A stretch of DNA of 64,000 bases from CAZPXZ01 sp965221505 (GTDB lineage Bacteria > Pseudomonadota > Alphaproteobacteria > Rhodobacterales > CAZPXZ01), in assembly GCA_965221505.1 (NCBI GenBank), contig CBDCSI010000002.1:1674001-1738000 (forward strand). The letters run 5' to 3'. Positions 10,233-18,876 of the stretch are shown piece by piece. The notes below the pieces were generated by a model. The model was not told where the DNA came from. It did not search any database and saw only the letters and a list, made by a program, of their open reading frames with translations. The translations under genes and the position numbers were made by a program. Numbering within the stretch: position 1 is the stretch's first letter; each line of letters starts with the position of its first letter.

Positions 10233-11066
10233 ATGTCGAAAAAGCACTGGACAGCCGAAGAAAACGACCGGATCGTCGCGGTCTACTTCACGATGCTCGC
10301 CAAAGACTTGGCTGGGGAGCCATACAGCAAAGCCGAATACAACCGGCAACTCCAAGAGGAGATCAACCGCTCCAAGGGTGCTATCGAGTTCAAGAATCGG
10401 AATGTCAGCGAGGTGTTGCGGAGGCTCGGCGAGACTTGGATTTCAGGTTATCGGCCGGCTGCTAACATCCAGTCGGATCTGATCTCCGCGGTGGATCGCT
10501 GGCTGTCGCAGAACCAAGACTGTAGCCGGCAAGCGCAGAACGCCGACCCTGAAACCGAAACAAACGCGGTCGGGACGCTTATCGTCGAGCCGGCGCCGAC
10601 ACTCTCCAACCAGCCTCCGCCGAGAGACTTGGAGCAGCTGCAGAGAATCGCCCGCAAGTTCGACTTCGCCGGACGGGACGAGCGCAACCGGGCGCTCGGG
10701 CGCATGGGGGAGAAGCGCGTCCTGGCGCACGAACGCTCGGTGCTCAGAAAGCACGGCAGGCCAGATCTGGCCGAAGGGGTCAAGTGGATCTCGGAGGAGG
10801 AGGGCGACGGCGCCGGCTACGACATATTGAGCTATGACCCCGACGGTCAGACCCGTCTAATCGAGGTGAAGACGACCAGGGGATGGAAGTGGGCACCGTT
10901 TTATGTCTCGCGGAACGAACTCAGGGTCTCGGAGAAACGGCGCGACGAGTGGCGTCTCATGCGGCTCTGGGACTTCGCACGCGAGCCGAAGGCGTTCGAA
11001 CTGCAGCCGCCGCTCGACGCGCACGTGTCGCTGACTGCCACGACGTACCGGGCGAGCTTTACCTGA
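10233..11066 (+). CDS. DUF3883 domain protein (predicted PD-(D/E)XK-like)
   Basis: A 277-aa two-domain protein. Residues 1-85 (WTAEENDRIVAVYFTML, AIEFKNRNVSEVLRRLG, ISGYRPAANIQSDL) match the N-terminal domain often found in restriction-like proteins with DUF3883 or HNH partners. Residues about 145-277 are DUF3883, with GYDILSYD and LIEVKTTRG giving the D and ExK positions of a nuclease-like core. DUF3883 proteins are frequent in defence loci, but their activity is mostly uncharacterised. It is a single gene 227 bp after tRNA-Ser with no methylase or helicase partner nearby. Codon use resembles the flanks. Confidence 0.75.
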   Translation: MSKKHWTAEENDRIVAVYFTMLAKDLAGEPYSKAEYNRQLQEEINRSKGAIEFKNRNVSEVLRRLGETWISGYRPAANIQSDLISAVDRWLSQNQDCSRQAQNADPETETNAVGTLIVEPAPTLSNQPPPRDLEQLQRIARKFDFAGRDERNRALGRMGEKRVLAHERSVLRKHGRPDLAEGVKWISEEEGDGAGYDILSYDPDGQTRLIEVKTTRGWKWAPFYVSRNELRVSEKRRDEWRLMRLWDFAREPKAFELQPPLDAHVSLTATTYRASFT

Positions 11067-11101
11067 AGGGGTCGGGACGCCCGCCGGGGCAGACTAGGTT
11101 G

Positions 11102-12073
11102 CTACGAGCCCGACAGCACGGAGCGGTTCACTACCACGGACGGAACCAGCGTCCCGTCCAGCCCTGCGAGGGTGTTCTCCGTCGTTTCCACCGCCATTCG
11201 ATGCTGTGCCTCGAGGCTCATGCCGGCGGCGTGCGGGCTGAAGACGACGTTCTCCATGGAGAGGAGGGGATGGTCCGCCGGCGGCGGCTCCGAGCGCAGC
11301 GTGTCCAGCCCCGCGCCCGCAAGGTGCCCGGATTGCAGCGCATCGAGCAGCGCGTCCTCGTCGACGAGTCCGCCGCGTGCGGTGTTGACGAATACGGACC
11401 CGGGCTTCATGGCGGCAAACGCCTCGGCATTCATGATGTTGGCCGTCTCTTCCGTCAAGGGCGTGTGAAGACTGACCGCGTCTGCTCGTCCCAGGCCGTC
11501 ATGGAGATCGTCGACCGGTTCGCACCCGGCTTCCCGAATGTCCGCTTCGGAAGCGTACGGATCAAGCACCGTCACCCGGGTTCCGAACGCCAGCGCTCGA
11601 CTGGCGAGTTGCTTGCCGATGCGGCCGAATCCGACCAGGAACAGCGTCGTTCCGGCGATCTCCCGCGTCTCCGCGGTGTTGCGTTCGCTCCAGCGGTCTT
11701 GCCGGACCAGCCGGTCCAGGACGAGCGTCTGCTTTCGAAGAGCGAAGAGGAGCGACATCGTGTGCTCCGCCACCGAGACCGCGTTGGCTGTCGCCGTGAT
11801 GGTCAGCGGAATGCCCCGCCGGGTGAGCGCATCCACGTCCACCATGTCGAAGCCTACTCCGTGGCGGGACACGACACGGAGGTTCGGCGCCGCGTCCACC
11901 ACGGCCTGGGTGATCGGCTCGAGCCGCACCATGATGCCGTCGGCCCTCGGGGCCAGGGCGACCACGTCTTCCTCCGTGGCGCCGTCGACCTGTTCGAACG
12001 TAACGTCCGGCCGCCGCTCCAGGATCTCGATCGCGGCCCGGGTGGAAATTCCCAGGACCAGTATGTGGGGCAT
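11102..12073 (-). CDS. D-2-hydroxyacid dehydrogenase (SerA-like)
   Basis: A 323-aa NAD-dependent D-isomer-specific 2-hydroxyacid dehydrogenase. It has the LRVVSRHGVGFDMVDV segment, the nucleotide-binding motif VGFGRIGKQLA, the NTARGGLVDEDAL motif with the substrate-binding and catalytic region, and the active-site His in FSPHAAGMS. Start ATG 12073 (MPHILVLG) is chosen over an upstream ATG because GAGGACGC precedes it. The substrate cannot be told from sequence; hydroxypyruvate or phosphoglycerate-like acids are typical. It lies convergent with the DUF3883 gene. Confidence 0.88.
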   Translation of the reverse strand: MPHILVLGISTRAAIEILERRPDVTFEQVDGATEEDVVALAPRADGIMVRLEPITQAVVDAAPNLRVVSRHGVGFDMVDVDALTRRGIPLTITATANAVSVAEHTMSLLFALRKQTLVLDRLVRQDRWSERNTAETREIAGTTLFLVGFGRIGKQLASRALAFGTRVTVLDPYASEADIREAGCEPVDDLHDGLGRADAVSLHTPLTEETANIMNAEAFAAMKPGSVFVNTARGGLVDEDALLDALQSGHLAGAGLDTLRSEPPPADHPLLSMENVVFSPHAAGMSLEAQHRMAVETTENTLAGLDGTLVPSVVVNRSVLSGS

Positions 12074-12347
12074 CGCGTCCTCGCATGCGTCTCGTCGCTC
12101 GCCGGCAGGGGTGTGCACTCAAGCGACGACGGGGCGTCGACAGGGGCCCGCTACCCGTGCGCAAGCCGGCACTCCGGCACGAGGCAGCATCCTGCCCCGG
12201 CGATTCGTTCCGGTCAAGGATTGCGCTCCCGGACACTCCTCACGGCGAAAGGTTACCCAGGGAAGGACGCCGCTTGCCCCGAATGCGGAACCGGTATCGC
12301 ACGCCGCTCCGACGGGAAGACAGGCCGCCGGAACCGAAAGGGGGCGA

Positions 12348-13889
12348 TCAGACCAGCGCGTCGGGCTCCTCCGCCTTTCTCCGGGCGATGAATTCCAGGA
12401 GCGCTTCGTCGACGGCAGGGTCCAGCGCCGGCGCCTCGTATCGCTCCAGCATGGTCTTGCATCGGGCCCGGGCGAGGGCCTGGGTGTCGGGGGATCCCTC
12501 CTCCGACCAGGTCTCGAAGGGGCGGTAGTCCGCGATTTCGGAGCGCCAGAAGGCGGTCTCGAAATTCGCCTGCGTATGCGCGCAGCCGAGAAAGTGCTGC
12601 CCGGGGCCGACTTCCCGAATGGCGTCCATCGCCTGCCCGTTCTCGGAGAGGTCCACGCCCTCGGCGAACTTCTGCAGCCCGCCGAGCTGGTCCGCGTCCA
12701 TGACCAGCTTCTCGGGCGACGCGACGAGGCCGCCCTCGAGCCAGCCGGCCGCGTGCAGAACGAAGTTCGCCCCCGCGGTCAGGGTCGGAAACAGCGTCAG
12801 CGCGCTCTCGTAGGCGGCCTGCGCGTCGGGCAGCTTCGAGCCGCAGAGGCCGCCCCCCGAGCGGAAGGGCAACTCGAGCCTGCGGGCGAGCTGTCCGGCG
12901 CCGTAGAGTATGTGGCTCGCCTCCGGCGTCCCGAAGGTCGGCGCGCCGGAGTTCATGTCGATGGTGGCGACGAACGCGCCGAACACGACCGGTGCGCCCG
13001 GACGGATTAGTTGAACGTAAGCCGCGGCGACCAGCACCTCGGCCAGGATTTGCGTCAGCGTGCCAGCCACCGAGACGGGCGACATCGCGCCGCCGACGAT
13101 GAACGGGGAGACGACGCAGGCCTGGTTGGCTTCCGCATAGACTTCGAGCGCACCCATCATGGTGTCGTCGAAGGTGAGCGGCGAGTTCAGGTTGATCAGG
13201 TTCAGGAGCACCGCGTTCTCGTCGACGAATCGGTCGCCGAACAGGATCCGCGCCATTCGAACCGAATCCGCCGCGCGGGAGGCGGCGGTCACGGATCCCA
13301 TGAAGGGCTTGTCGGAGTAACGGATGTGGCTGTAGACCATGTCGAGATGGCGCTTGTTCACCGCGATGTCGGTGGGCTCGCAGACCGTGCCCCCGGAGTG
13401 ATGGAGGTGGGGGGACATCCAGGCGAGCTTCACCAGGTCCCGAAAGTCCTCGATCGTCGCGTAGCGGCGCTCGCCCTCCAGATCCCGGACGAAGGGCGGG
13501 CCGTAGACCGGGGCGAAGACAGTGCCGGAGCCGCCGATCTCGACCGACTTTTCCGGGTTGCGCGCGTGCTGGACGAAGCGCTCCGGTGCGCTGGCGATAA
13601 TCTCCCGAAGCATGCCCCGCGGAAACCGCAGCCGTTCTCCCTCGATCTCCGCTCCCGCCGCCTTCCAGCGTGCGATTCCGGCCGTGTTGTCCATGAAGTT
13701 GACGCCGGTTTCGGCCAGGACGGTCTCGGCGTTGCGTTCGATCACGGCGAGCCCCTCCTCGCCGATCGCCTCGTAGAGGGGAATCGCGCGTCGGATGACG
13801 GGCGCGGTTCGAACCGTCGCCTGCGTTCTGGCTGCGCGCCGGCGCGCAGCGCCGCCCCGGCTGCGCCGGCGCCCGGGTTCGCCTGGCAT
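12348..13889 (-). CDS. Trimethylamine methyltransferase (MttB) family protein, non-pyrrolysine
   Basis: A 513-aa member of the MttB superfamily, recognised from TGVNFMDN, the RYATIEDFRDLVKLAWM region, GGAMSPVSVAGTL and the GANFVLHAAGWLEGGL C-terminal core. True trimethylamine methyltransferases need an in-frame amber codon for pyrrolysine. This frame is open throughout, so it belongs to the non-Pyl group that includes glycine betaine and other quaternary-amine methyltransferases. No corrinoid protein is adjacent. The start is supported by GGAG 8 nt upstream; residues 1-25 are an Arg-rich tail of unknown role. It is divergent from guaA with 157 bp between. Confidence 0.85.
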   Translation of the reverse strand: MPGEPGRRRSRGGAARRRAARTQATVRTAPVIRRAIPLYEAIGEEGLAVIERNAETVLAETGVNFMDNTAGIARWKAAGAEIEGERLRFPRGMLREIIASAPERFVQHARNPEKSVEIGGSGTVFAPVYGPPFVRDLEGERRYATIEDFRDLVKLAWMSPHLHHSGGTVCEPTDIAVNKRHLDMVYSHIRYSDKPFMGSVTAASRAADSVRMARILFGDRFVDENAVLLNLINLNSPLTFDDTMMGALEVYAEANQACVVSPFIVGGAMSPVSVAGTLTQILAEVLVAAAYVQLIRPGAPVVFGAFVATIDMNSGAPTFGTPEASHILYGAGQLARRLELPFRSGGGLCGSKLPDAQAAYESALTLFPTLTAGANFVLHAAGWLEGGLVASPEKLVMDADQLGGLQKFAEGVDLSENGQAMDAIREVGPGQHFLGCAHTQANFETAFWRSEIADYRPFETWSEEGSPDTQALARARCKTMLERYEAPALDPAVDEALLEFIARRKAEEPDALV

Positions 13890-14046
13890 TCGCGGCTCCT
13901 CTCTCCTCCCTGCGGCCCGGCGGGCCGCCCTGCGGCGCGCGGACGCGGAAGGGGAGAGTCTATCGCCTTCGCTCGAGGATCACGGCTCGACAAGACGCGT
14001 GCGAGTCCATAGGTTTGCGATGCCCCGGCGACGCGAGAATCCGACC

Positions 14047-15600
14047 ATGCGCGACGACTTGATCCTGATCGTGGATTTCGGCTCGCAAGTCACGCAGCTC
14101 ATCGCCCGCAGGCTCCGCGAAGCCGGCGTCTACAGCGAAATTCTCCCGGCGCATCAGGCGGATGCGGCCCGCATCAAGGCCTCCGCCCCGAAGGGGATCG
14201 TTCTCTCGGGCGGTCCGGCGTCGGTCCTGGAGAAGGACGCGCCCCAGGCGCCTGCCGGGCTCTTCGATCTCGGCCTGCCCGTTCTCGGAATCTGCTACGG
14301 CCAGCAACTGATGGCGCATGCGCTCGGCGGGTCCGTGAAGAGGGGGCGTACGCGCGAGTTCGGCCGTGCTGCGCTTCGGGGCGTAGGCCGCTCCCCGCTT
14401 CTCGACGGCTTCGCCGGCCCCGAGGAGGAACGGGACGTGTGGATGTCGCATGGCGACGAGGTCGAGCGGCTTCCTGCCGGCTTCGCCGTGATCGGCGCCT
14501 CGGCGGGGGCGCCCTGTGCGGCGATCGCCGACGAGAAGCGCCGCCTCTACGGGGTGCAATTCCATCCCGAGGTCGCGCACACCCCGAACGGAATCCGGCT
14601 CGTCGAAAACTTCGCTCTCCGAATCGCCGGCTGCGACGGAAGCTGGTCGATGGCGTCGTTCCGGGCGCAGGCGGTCGAAGCGATCCGGGATCGCGTCGGC
14701 GACGACCGGGCGATCTGCGGCCTGTCCGGCGGCGTCGACAGCGCGGTGACGGCCATCCTCGTCCACGAGGCGATCGGCTCCCGGTTGACTTGCGTCCTGG
14801 TGGACAACGGCCTCCTTCGCAAGGACGAGGCGAGACAGGTGATCGACCTCTTCCGGGACAACTTCAACATTCCGCTGATCCACCGGGACGCAGGAGAGCG
14901 ATTTCTTTCGGCGCTCGACGGCGCATCCGACCCGGAGGAGAAGCGGAAGACGATCGGGCGCGTGTTCGTCGAGGTCTTCCGGGACGCGCTGGAGGAGGCC
15001 GGGCCGGCGCGGTTCCTGGCGCAGGGTACGCTCTACCCGGACGTCATCGAAAGCGTCAGCGCCACCGGCGGGCCGTCCTCCACCATCAAGTCTCACCACA
15101 ACGTCGGCGGTTTGCCGAGCGACATGCCGTTCGAGCTTCTCGAGCCGCTCAGGACGCTCTTCAAGGACGAGGTACGCGCCCTCGGCGCGGAACTCGGACT
15201 GCCGGGCGCATTTCTCGAGCGGCACCCGTTTCCCGGTCCCGGCCTCGCCATCCGCATTCCGGGCGAGGTCACGCGGGATTCGGTCGCCGTTTTGCAGGAG
15301 GCGGACGCGATCTTCCTCGACGAGATCCGGGCGGCCGGCCTCTACGGCGATATCTGGCAGGCATTCGCCGCGCTGCTTCCGGTCCGGTCCGTCGGCGTGA
15401 TGGGAGACGCCCGGACTTACGAGCGCGTCTGCGCGCTCAGGGCGGTGCGGGCGACGGACGGAATGACGGCCGATCCGTATCCTTTCGAGCCGGCGTTCCT
15501 GGCGCGGGTCGCCACCCGCATCGTGAACGAGGTTCGCGGCGTCAATCGCGTCGTCTACGACGTCACCTCGAAGCCCCCCGGCACGATCGAATGGGAGTAG
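14047..15600 (+). CDS. guaA: GMP synthase (glutamine-hydrolysing)
   Basis: A 517-aa purine biosynthesis enzyme that converts XMP, glutamine and ATP to GMP. The N-terminal class I amidotransferase has nucleophile Cys83 in GICYGQQL and the His/Glu pair in QFHPEVAH (about 173-175). The ATP-pyrophosphatase P-loop SGGVDS is at about 227-232. The C-terminal dimerisation domain ends PPGTIEWE, the standard GuaA terminus. ATG 14047 (MRDDLILIVDFGSQ) is the family start; a longer in-frame extension upstream is low-complexity and overlaps mttB on the other strand. Confidence 0.97.
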   Translation: MRDDLILIVDFGSQVTQLIARRLREAGVYSEILPAHQADAARIKASAPKGIVLSGGPASVLEKDAPQAPAGLFDLGLPVLGICYGQQLMAHALGGSVKRGRTREFGRAALRGVGRSPLLDGFAGPEEERDVWMSHGDEVERLPAGFAVIGASAGAPCAAIADEKRRLYGVQFHPEVAHTPNGIRLVENFALRIAGCDGSWSMASFRAQAVEAIRDRVGDDRAICGLSGGVDSAVTAILVHEAIGSRLTCVLVDNGLLRKDEARQVIDLFRDNFNIPLIHRDAGERFLSALDGASDPEEKRKTIGRVFVEVFRDALEEAGPARFLAQGTLYPDVIESVSATGGPSSTIKSHHNVGGLPSDMPFELLEPLRTLFKDEVRALGAELGLPGAFLERHPFPGPGLAIRIPGEVTRDSVAVLQEADAIFLDEIRAAGLYGDIWQAFAALLPVRSVGVMGDARTYERVCALRAVRATDGMTADPYPFEPAFLARVATRIVNEVRGVNRVVYDVTSKPPGTIEWE

Positions 15601-15912
15601 GCCGGGGCGACTTGCATGGCCGCAATGGCATACCCGGTCAGACCTGAAGGGCCCGTAAGCACTGGTGCGGAACGTCACAGGCCGGGCCGAGGGGACGTAG
15701 CTCCTCCCTACTCGCGCAGCGGGTCTCGCGGGCGTGTTGCGAACGACGCATTTGGTTTCTCGCATGCGACGGTGGGCGGTTGATCTTTCCCGCATGGGAG
15801 CCGAGAATCGCCTGCGGAACCTGTCCTCGGCCGCGCGGGCCCTAAACGCCGGGCCGGCGCTTCGGTCCGTCCGACGGCAGCGGTCGGGGACGTCGATCGA
15901 GCGAAGCCGGAG
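15601..15912. other. Intergenic region upstream of the HTH-SBP regulator
   Basis: About 310 bp with no convincing gene on either strand. It presumably carries the regulator promoter, but no clear -35/-10 pair stands out. Confidence 0.5.
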
Positions 15913-17709
15913 ATGACAGTCAGACGCAACCGGCCTGCGTCGCATGAACACGCGGCGCCGGAAGGACCGTACGAAGAACCGACCGGCAGGCCGGTGGACC
16001 TGAAGTATTCCGACGAGATGCTGAACACCATCGAGCTGATCTCGGATCTGCGCTCGGAGAGCCGGCATACGCTCCGCCTCGGAATCGATCTGCGGGAAAT
16101 GGGAATCGTGCTTCACCTGATCCGCAACCACTTTTACGGACGGCTCACTACGCACTCGACCCTGGCGCACGATTCCGGCTTGAGTTACAGCACGGCCTAC
16201 CGTGCGATCGACGCAATGATCGTCCGGGGGCTGATTCTGCGCCGCGAGCGCACCGCTACCGGCAAGTCCTTCTCTCTTCATCCTTCGCCGGAGCTGCTGG
16301 AACGTTGGCAGGAGTTCGCCTACCGCACGCGCCGGCTGATATCCGCATCCACCGACGCGATGACCCGCAGGAACCGTGCGCCCGTTCCGCCGTCGCGCCG
16401 GCGAAATCCCGCCAGTTCCGGCGTGATCTCTCCGCCGTCCGTGCTCGGCAAGAAGCTTCAGCTTTCGCGAGGGCTGCGCGTCCTGTTCCACGCCGATCCC
16501 ACTTCCATGGCCATGAGAGGACTGCGCCAGCAATTCGAGATGATTCTCGGCGTCGGCATCCGCCTTCGCGCCATGTCGATCGACCGGCTCCGGCGAGAGA
16601 TTGTCGCCAATAGCGAGAAGCAACTGTCCGCCTACGACCTGATCGCCTGCGATCTCCCCTGGTTCGGAGACATGATCACGCGCGGACGGCTTCTCTCCCT
16701 CGACTCGCTGATTTCCGATTCGGGGATCGACCTTGGCGACTTCTTTCCCGACTCCATCGCGAGCGTGCGCCGGGACGGCCGGATCTACGGACTCCCCCTC
16801 ATGACGACTGCGGAACCGCTGGTGTATCGCCGGGACATGCTTCACGAGGCCGGTGTAGTTCCGCCGCGCAGGCTCTCACAACTGCTCGAGGCGGCCGGCC
16901 GGTTGCACGCGCCGGAGCGGGGCGTCAGCGGTATCGCCTGGAACGGCGCACGGGGAACGGCGCTCGGGCATACCTTCATGTTCATCATGGCGGCGCATGG
17001 TCACCCGATCCTCAATCTGGCGCGGGAACCGGACGGATTCCGGGCCGAGGACGCGGCCGGCGAATGCCTGCGCCCGGCGTTCCTGAGGCCGGAGGCGCGG
17101 GCGACGGCAGAGTTGTTGCGGGAATTGACGGCGCATTCTCCGCGAGACGTCCTGTCGATGACGTGGATTGACCGCGCGCGGGCCTATGCGGACGGCAGGG
17201 TCGCCATGGCCTACTGCCACACGACGCTGGCGCATCTCTTCGAACTCGACGAATCGTCTCCGGCCTTCCGAAAGTCCGGCTATATGGCGCATCCCACCGT
17301 CGAGGGCATGCGACCGATCTCGCCGCTCGGAGGATACGCGCTCACCGTCCCCTCCAACATCGCTCCGGAGCGGATCCCGGCCGCCTGGACGGCGCTGCAG
17401 GCCTTCACCTCCGCCAGTGCCGCAAAACTGTTCGTCGCGAACGGCAACCTGGCCAGCCCGAGGTTTAGCCTTACCAGGGATCCCGAGATCGCTGCGATGT
17501 CGCCCATCATCGGGTTCGTGGACGGGATGGTTCGAGACGGCACGCTTCGCATGTGGCCGCGCCCGCCCGTTCCCGGAATCTCGTCTGTGATGATGATCGC
17601 GGGCGAGGAGATCCACGACATGCTGAAAGGGGAAAAGTCGATCCGGGCGGCCCTGTCGACCGCTCAGGATCGCGCCGACCGCGCCATGCGCGAGCGGGGG
17701 CACTACTGA
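15913..17709 (+). CDS. Transcriptional regulator: winged helix fused to a solute-binding-protein domain
   Basis: A 598-aa protein. Residues about 33-150 form a MarR/HTH-like winged helix (LREMGIVLHLIRNHFYGR, DSGLSYSTAYRAIDAMIVRG, LILRRERTATGKSFSL). Residues about 185-590 are a family-1 sugar-type solute-binding fold (VLFHADPTSMAMRGLRQQFE, GRIYGLPLMTTAEPLVYRR, GRVAMAYCHTT, SPLGGYALTVPSN). There is no signal peptide, so the sugar-binding domain is predicted to be a cytoplasmic sensor. It directly precedes a sugar uptake and catabolism operon and a perfect palindrome, which suggests it controls that operon. The start is uncertain because GGAG abuts the ATG. Confidence 0.75.
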   Translation: MTVRRNRPASHEHAAPEGPYEEPTGRPVDLKYSDEMLNTIELISDLRSESRHTLRLGIDLREMGIVLHLIRNHFYGRLTTHSTLAHDSGLSYSTAYRAIDAMIVRGLILRRERTATGKSFSLHPSPELLERWQEFAYRTRRLISASTDAMTRRNRAPVPPSRRRNPASSGVISPPSVLGKKLQLSRGLRVLFHADPTSMAMRGLRQQFEMILGVGIRLRAMSIDRLRREIVANSEKQLSAYDLIACDLPWFGDMITRGRLLSLDSLISDSGIDLGDFFPDSIASVRRDGRIYGLPLMTTAEPLVYRRDMLHEAGVVPPRRLSQLLEAAGRLHAPERGVSGIAWNGARGTALGHTFMFIMAAHGHPILNLAREPDGFRAEDAAGECLRPAFLRPEARATAELLRELTAHSPRDVLSMTWIDRARAYADGRVAMAYCHTTLAHLFELDESSPAFRKSGYMAHPTVEGMRPISPLGGYALTVPSNIAPERIPAAWTALQAFTSASAAKLFVANGNLASPRFSLTRDPEIAAMSPIIGFVDGMVRDGTLRMWPRPPVPGISSVMMIAGEEIHDMLKGEKSIRAALSTAQDRADRAMRERGHY

Positions 17710-17727
17710 CCGCACAGCCGGCCATAC

Positions 17728-17759
17728 TGTTCAAATTGAACAAAATTCCAACTGTTCGA
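17728..17759 (+). promoter_or_regulatory. Palindromic operator candidate
   Basis: TGTTCAAATTGAACA (17728-17742) is a perfect 15-bp inverted repeat in an AT-rich patch, and an extra half-site TGTTCGA lies at 17753-17759. It sits 19 bp after the HTH-SBP regulator gene and about 150 bp before the sugar operon. The likely ligand is that regulator, by position. Confidence 0.55.
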
Positions 17760-17888
17760 TCCGGTCTCGGAGCGTTAGCGTCAGAACCGAAACGGGGTCG
17801 CGTCGCCGCCGGTCGAGAGAAGCAGCGCGGGCATCCGGGATAGGCGGCGGCGGGAGATTGTCCCTGCAAGCGCCGGGGGGATGCGCGG

Positions 17889-18731
17889 GTGAAACTCGCA
17901 TTCAACAATTGGGTCTATTCCAGCTTTCCGGTCTGGGTTCCGGCCTATCCGTTGGAGGAGGTCATCCGGCGGCTGGCGCAGATAGGATACGACGGCATCG
18001 AGATCGGCGCCGCGGCGCCCCATGCCTATCCCGATTACCTGACGACGGCGAGGCGCAGGGAAATCCGCACCGCGCTCGAGGAATCGGGACTCGCGCTTTC
18101 CAGCATGCTGCCGGCCCCCGGCGGCGGTCCCGGGTTCAACGCCGCATCGGCGAACGCACTCGAGCGGGCGGCCGCAGTGGATCAATACAAGAAGGTCGCG
18201 GATCTCTGCGCCGAGTGGGGCGGCCGCATTCTGCTGTACGTAGCAGGCTGGCAGGTCTTTGGCACGTCCCGGCGGGACGCCTGGATGTGGAGTTGCGAAT
18301 CCCTGGCGGAGATCGCCGCGCACGCGGAGGGGATCGGCGTCACGGTCGCCGTGGAGCCGACTTCCGCCGACAGCAACCTGGTCGACAGCTGCGACGACGT
18401 CCTGGCGATGACTGCGGAGGTGGGACGCCCGAACGTCAAGGCGATGTTCGACACCTATCACACGCTCTACCGGAACGAGGTTCCGACCGACTACGTCTAT
18501 CGCCTGCGGGAGAAGCTGGTTCATGTCCATCTCGCGGACGCGGACCGGAACCCTCCCGGTAGCGGGGTGGTCGATTACGAGTCGCTGGTCGAGTCGCTTC
18601 GTGACGTGGGCTTCGACGGCTACCTGACGATGGAGATCGGCTTCGATCGCCGGAACGTCGAGCCGGACGACCTGGCCCGGCGCGCATACCGATACATGCG
18701 CCCGCTCTTGCAGCGCCGGGAATCCGGTTGA
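17889..18731 (+). CDS. Sugar phosphate isomerase/epimerase family protein
   Basis: A 280-aa xylose-isomerase-like TIM barrel. Metal-ligand positions are visible as VAVEPTS (Glu), MFDTYH (Asp and His), VHVHLAD (His) and YLTMEIGF (Glu). IGYDGIEIGAA near residue 40 is typical of the family. It probably interconverts keto-sugars or sugar derivatives in the cytoplasm. It is the first gene after the palindrome and precedes the sugar-binding protein gene. The exact substrate is unknown. Confidence 0.85.
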   Translation: MKLAFNNWVYSSFPVWVPAYPLEEVIRRLAQIGYDGIEIGAAAPHAYPDYLTTARRREIRTALEESGLALSSMLPAPGGGPGFNAASANALERAAAVDQYKKVADLCAEWGGRILLYVAGWQVFGTSRRDAWMWSCESLAEIAAHAEGIGVTVAVEPTSADSNLVDSCDDVLAMTAEVGRPNVKAMFDTYHTLYRNEVPTDYVYRLREKLVHVHLADADRNPPGSGVVDYESLVESLRDVGFDGYLTMEIGFDRRNVEPDDLARRAYRYMRPLLQRRESG

Positions 18732-18736
18732 GGTCT

Positions 18737-18768
18737 GCCGCCGGCCGTTCGGGAACGGCGTCGGCGGC
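18737..18768 (+). promoter_or_regulatory. Intercistronic hairpin before the sugar SBP gene
   Basis: GCCGCCG pairs with CGGCGGC and the inner CCGTTC with GAACGG around a short loop. There is no U-tract, so it is more likely an mRNA-processing or stability element than a strong terminator. Confidence 0.45.
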
Positions 18769-18876
18769 CGGAAGGAAGTGATGAAGGGGGGAAACGGCAA
18801 CACAGGCTGCACATGAAGGCGGGACGCAATCAAGAAGCCGCTCGGCAGTCCTGAACGACAACCAAGGAGAGGAATA

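Noticed and set aside
9897..10355. Minus-strand ORFs across the tRNA-Ser gene, with a VGFEPTIPLSTVYTL-type translation
   Set aside because: This peptide is a well-known artefact of translating the antisense strand of tRNA-Ser genes; the tRNA explains the sequence.
9913..11101. Integrated island with att repeats at tRNA-Ser
   Set aside because: No repeat of the tRNA 3' end and no integrase were found downstream within the window.
12348..13889. Pyrrolysine-containing trimethylamine methyltransferase
   Set aside because: The frame has no internal TAG codon.
13960..16845. A 961-codon minus-strand open frame
   Set aside because: Antisense to guaA and the HTH-SBP regulator, with no ribosome binding site or motifs.
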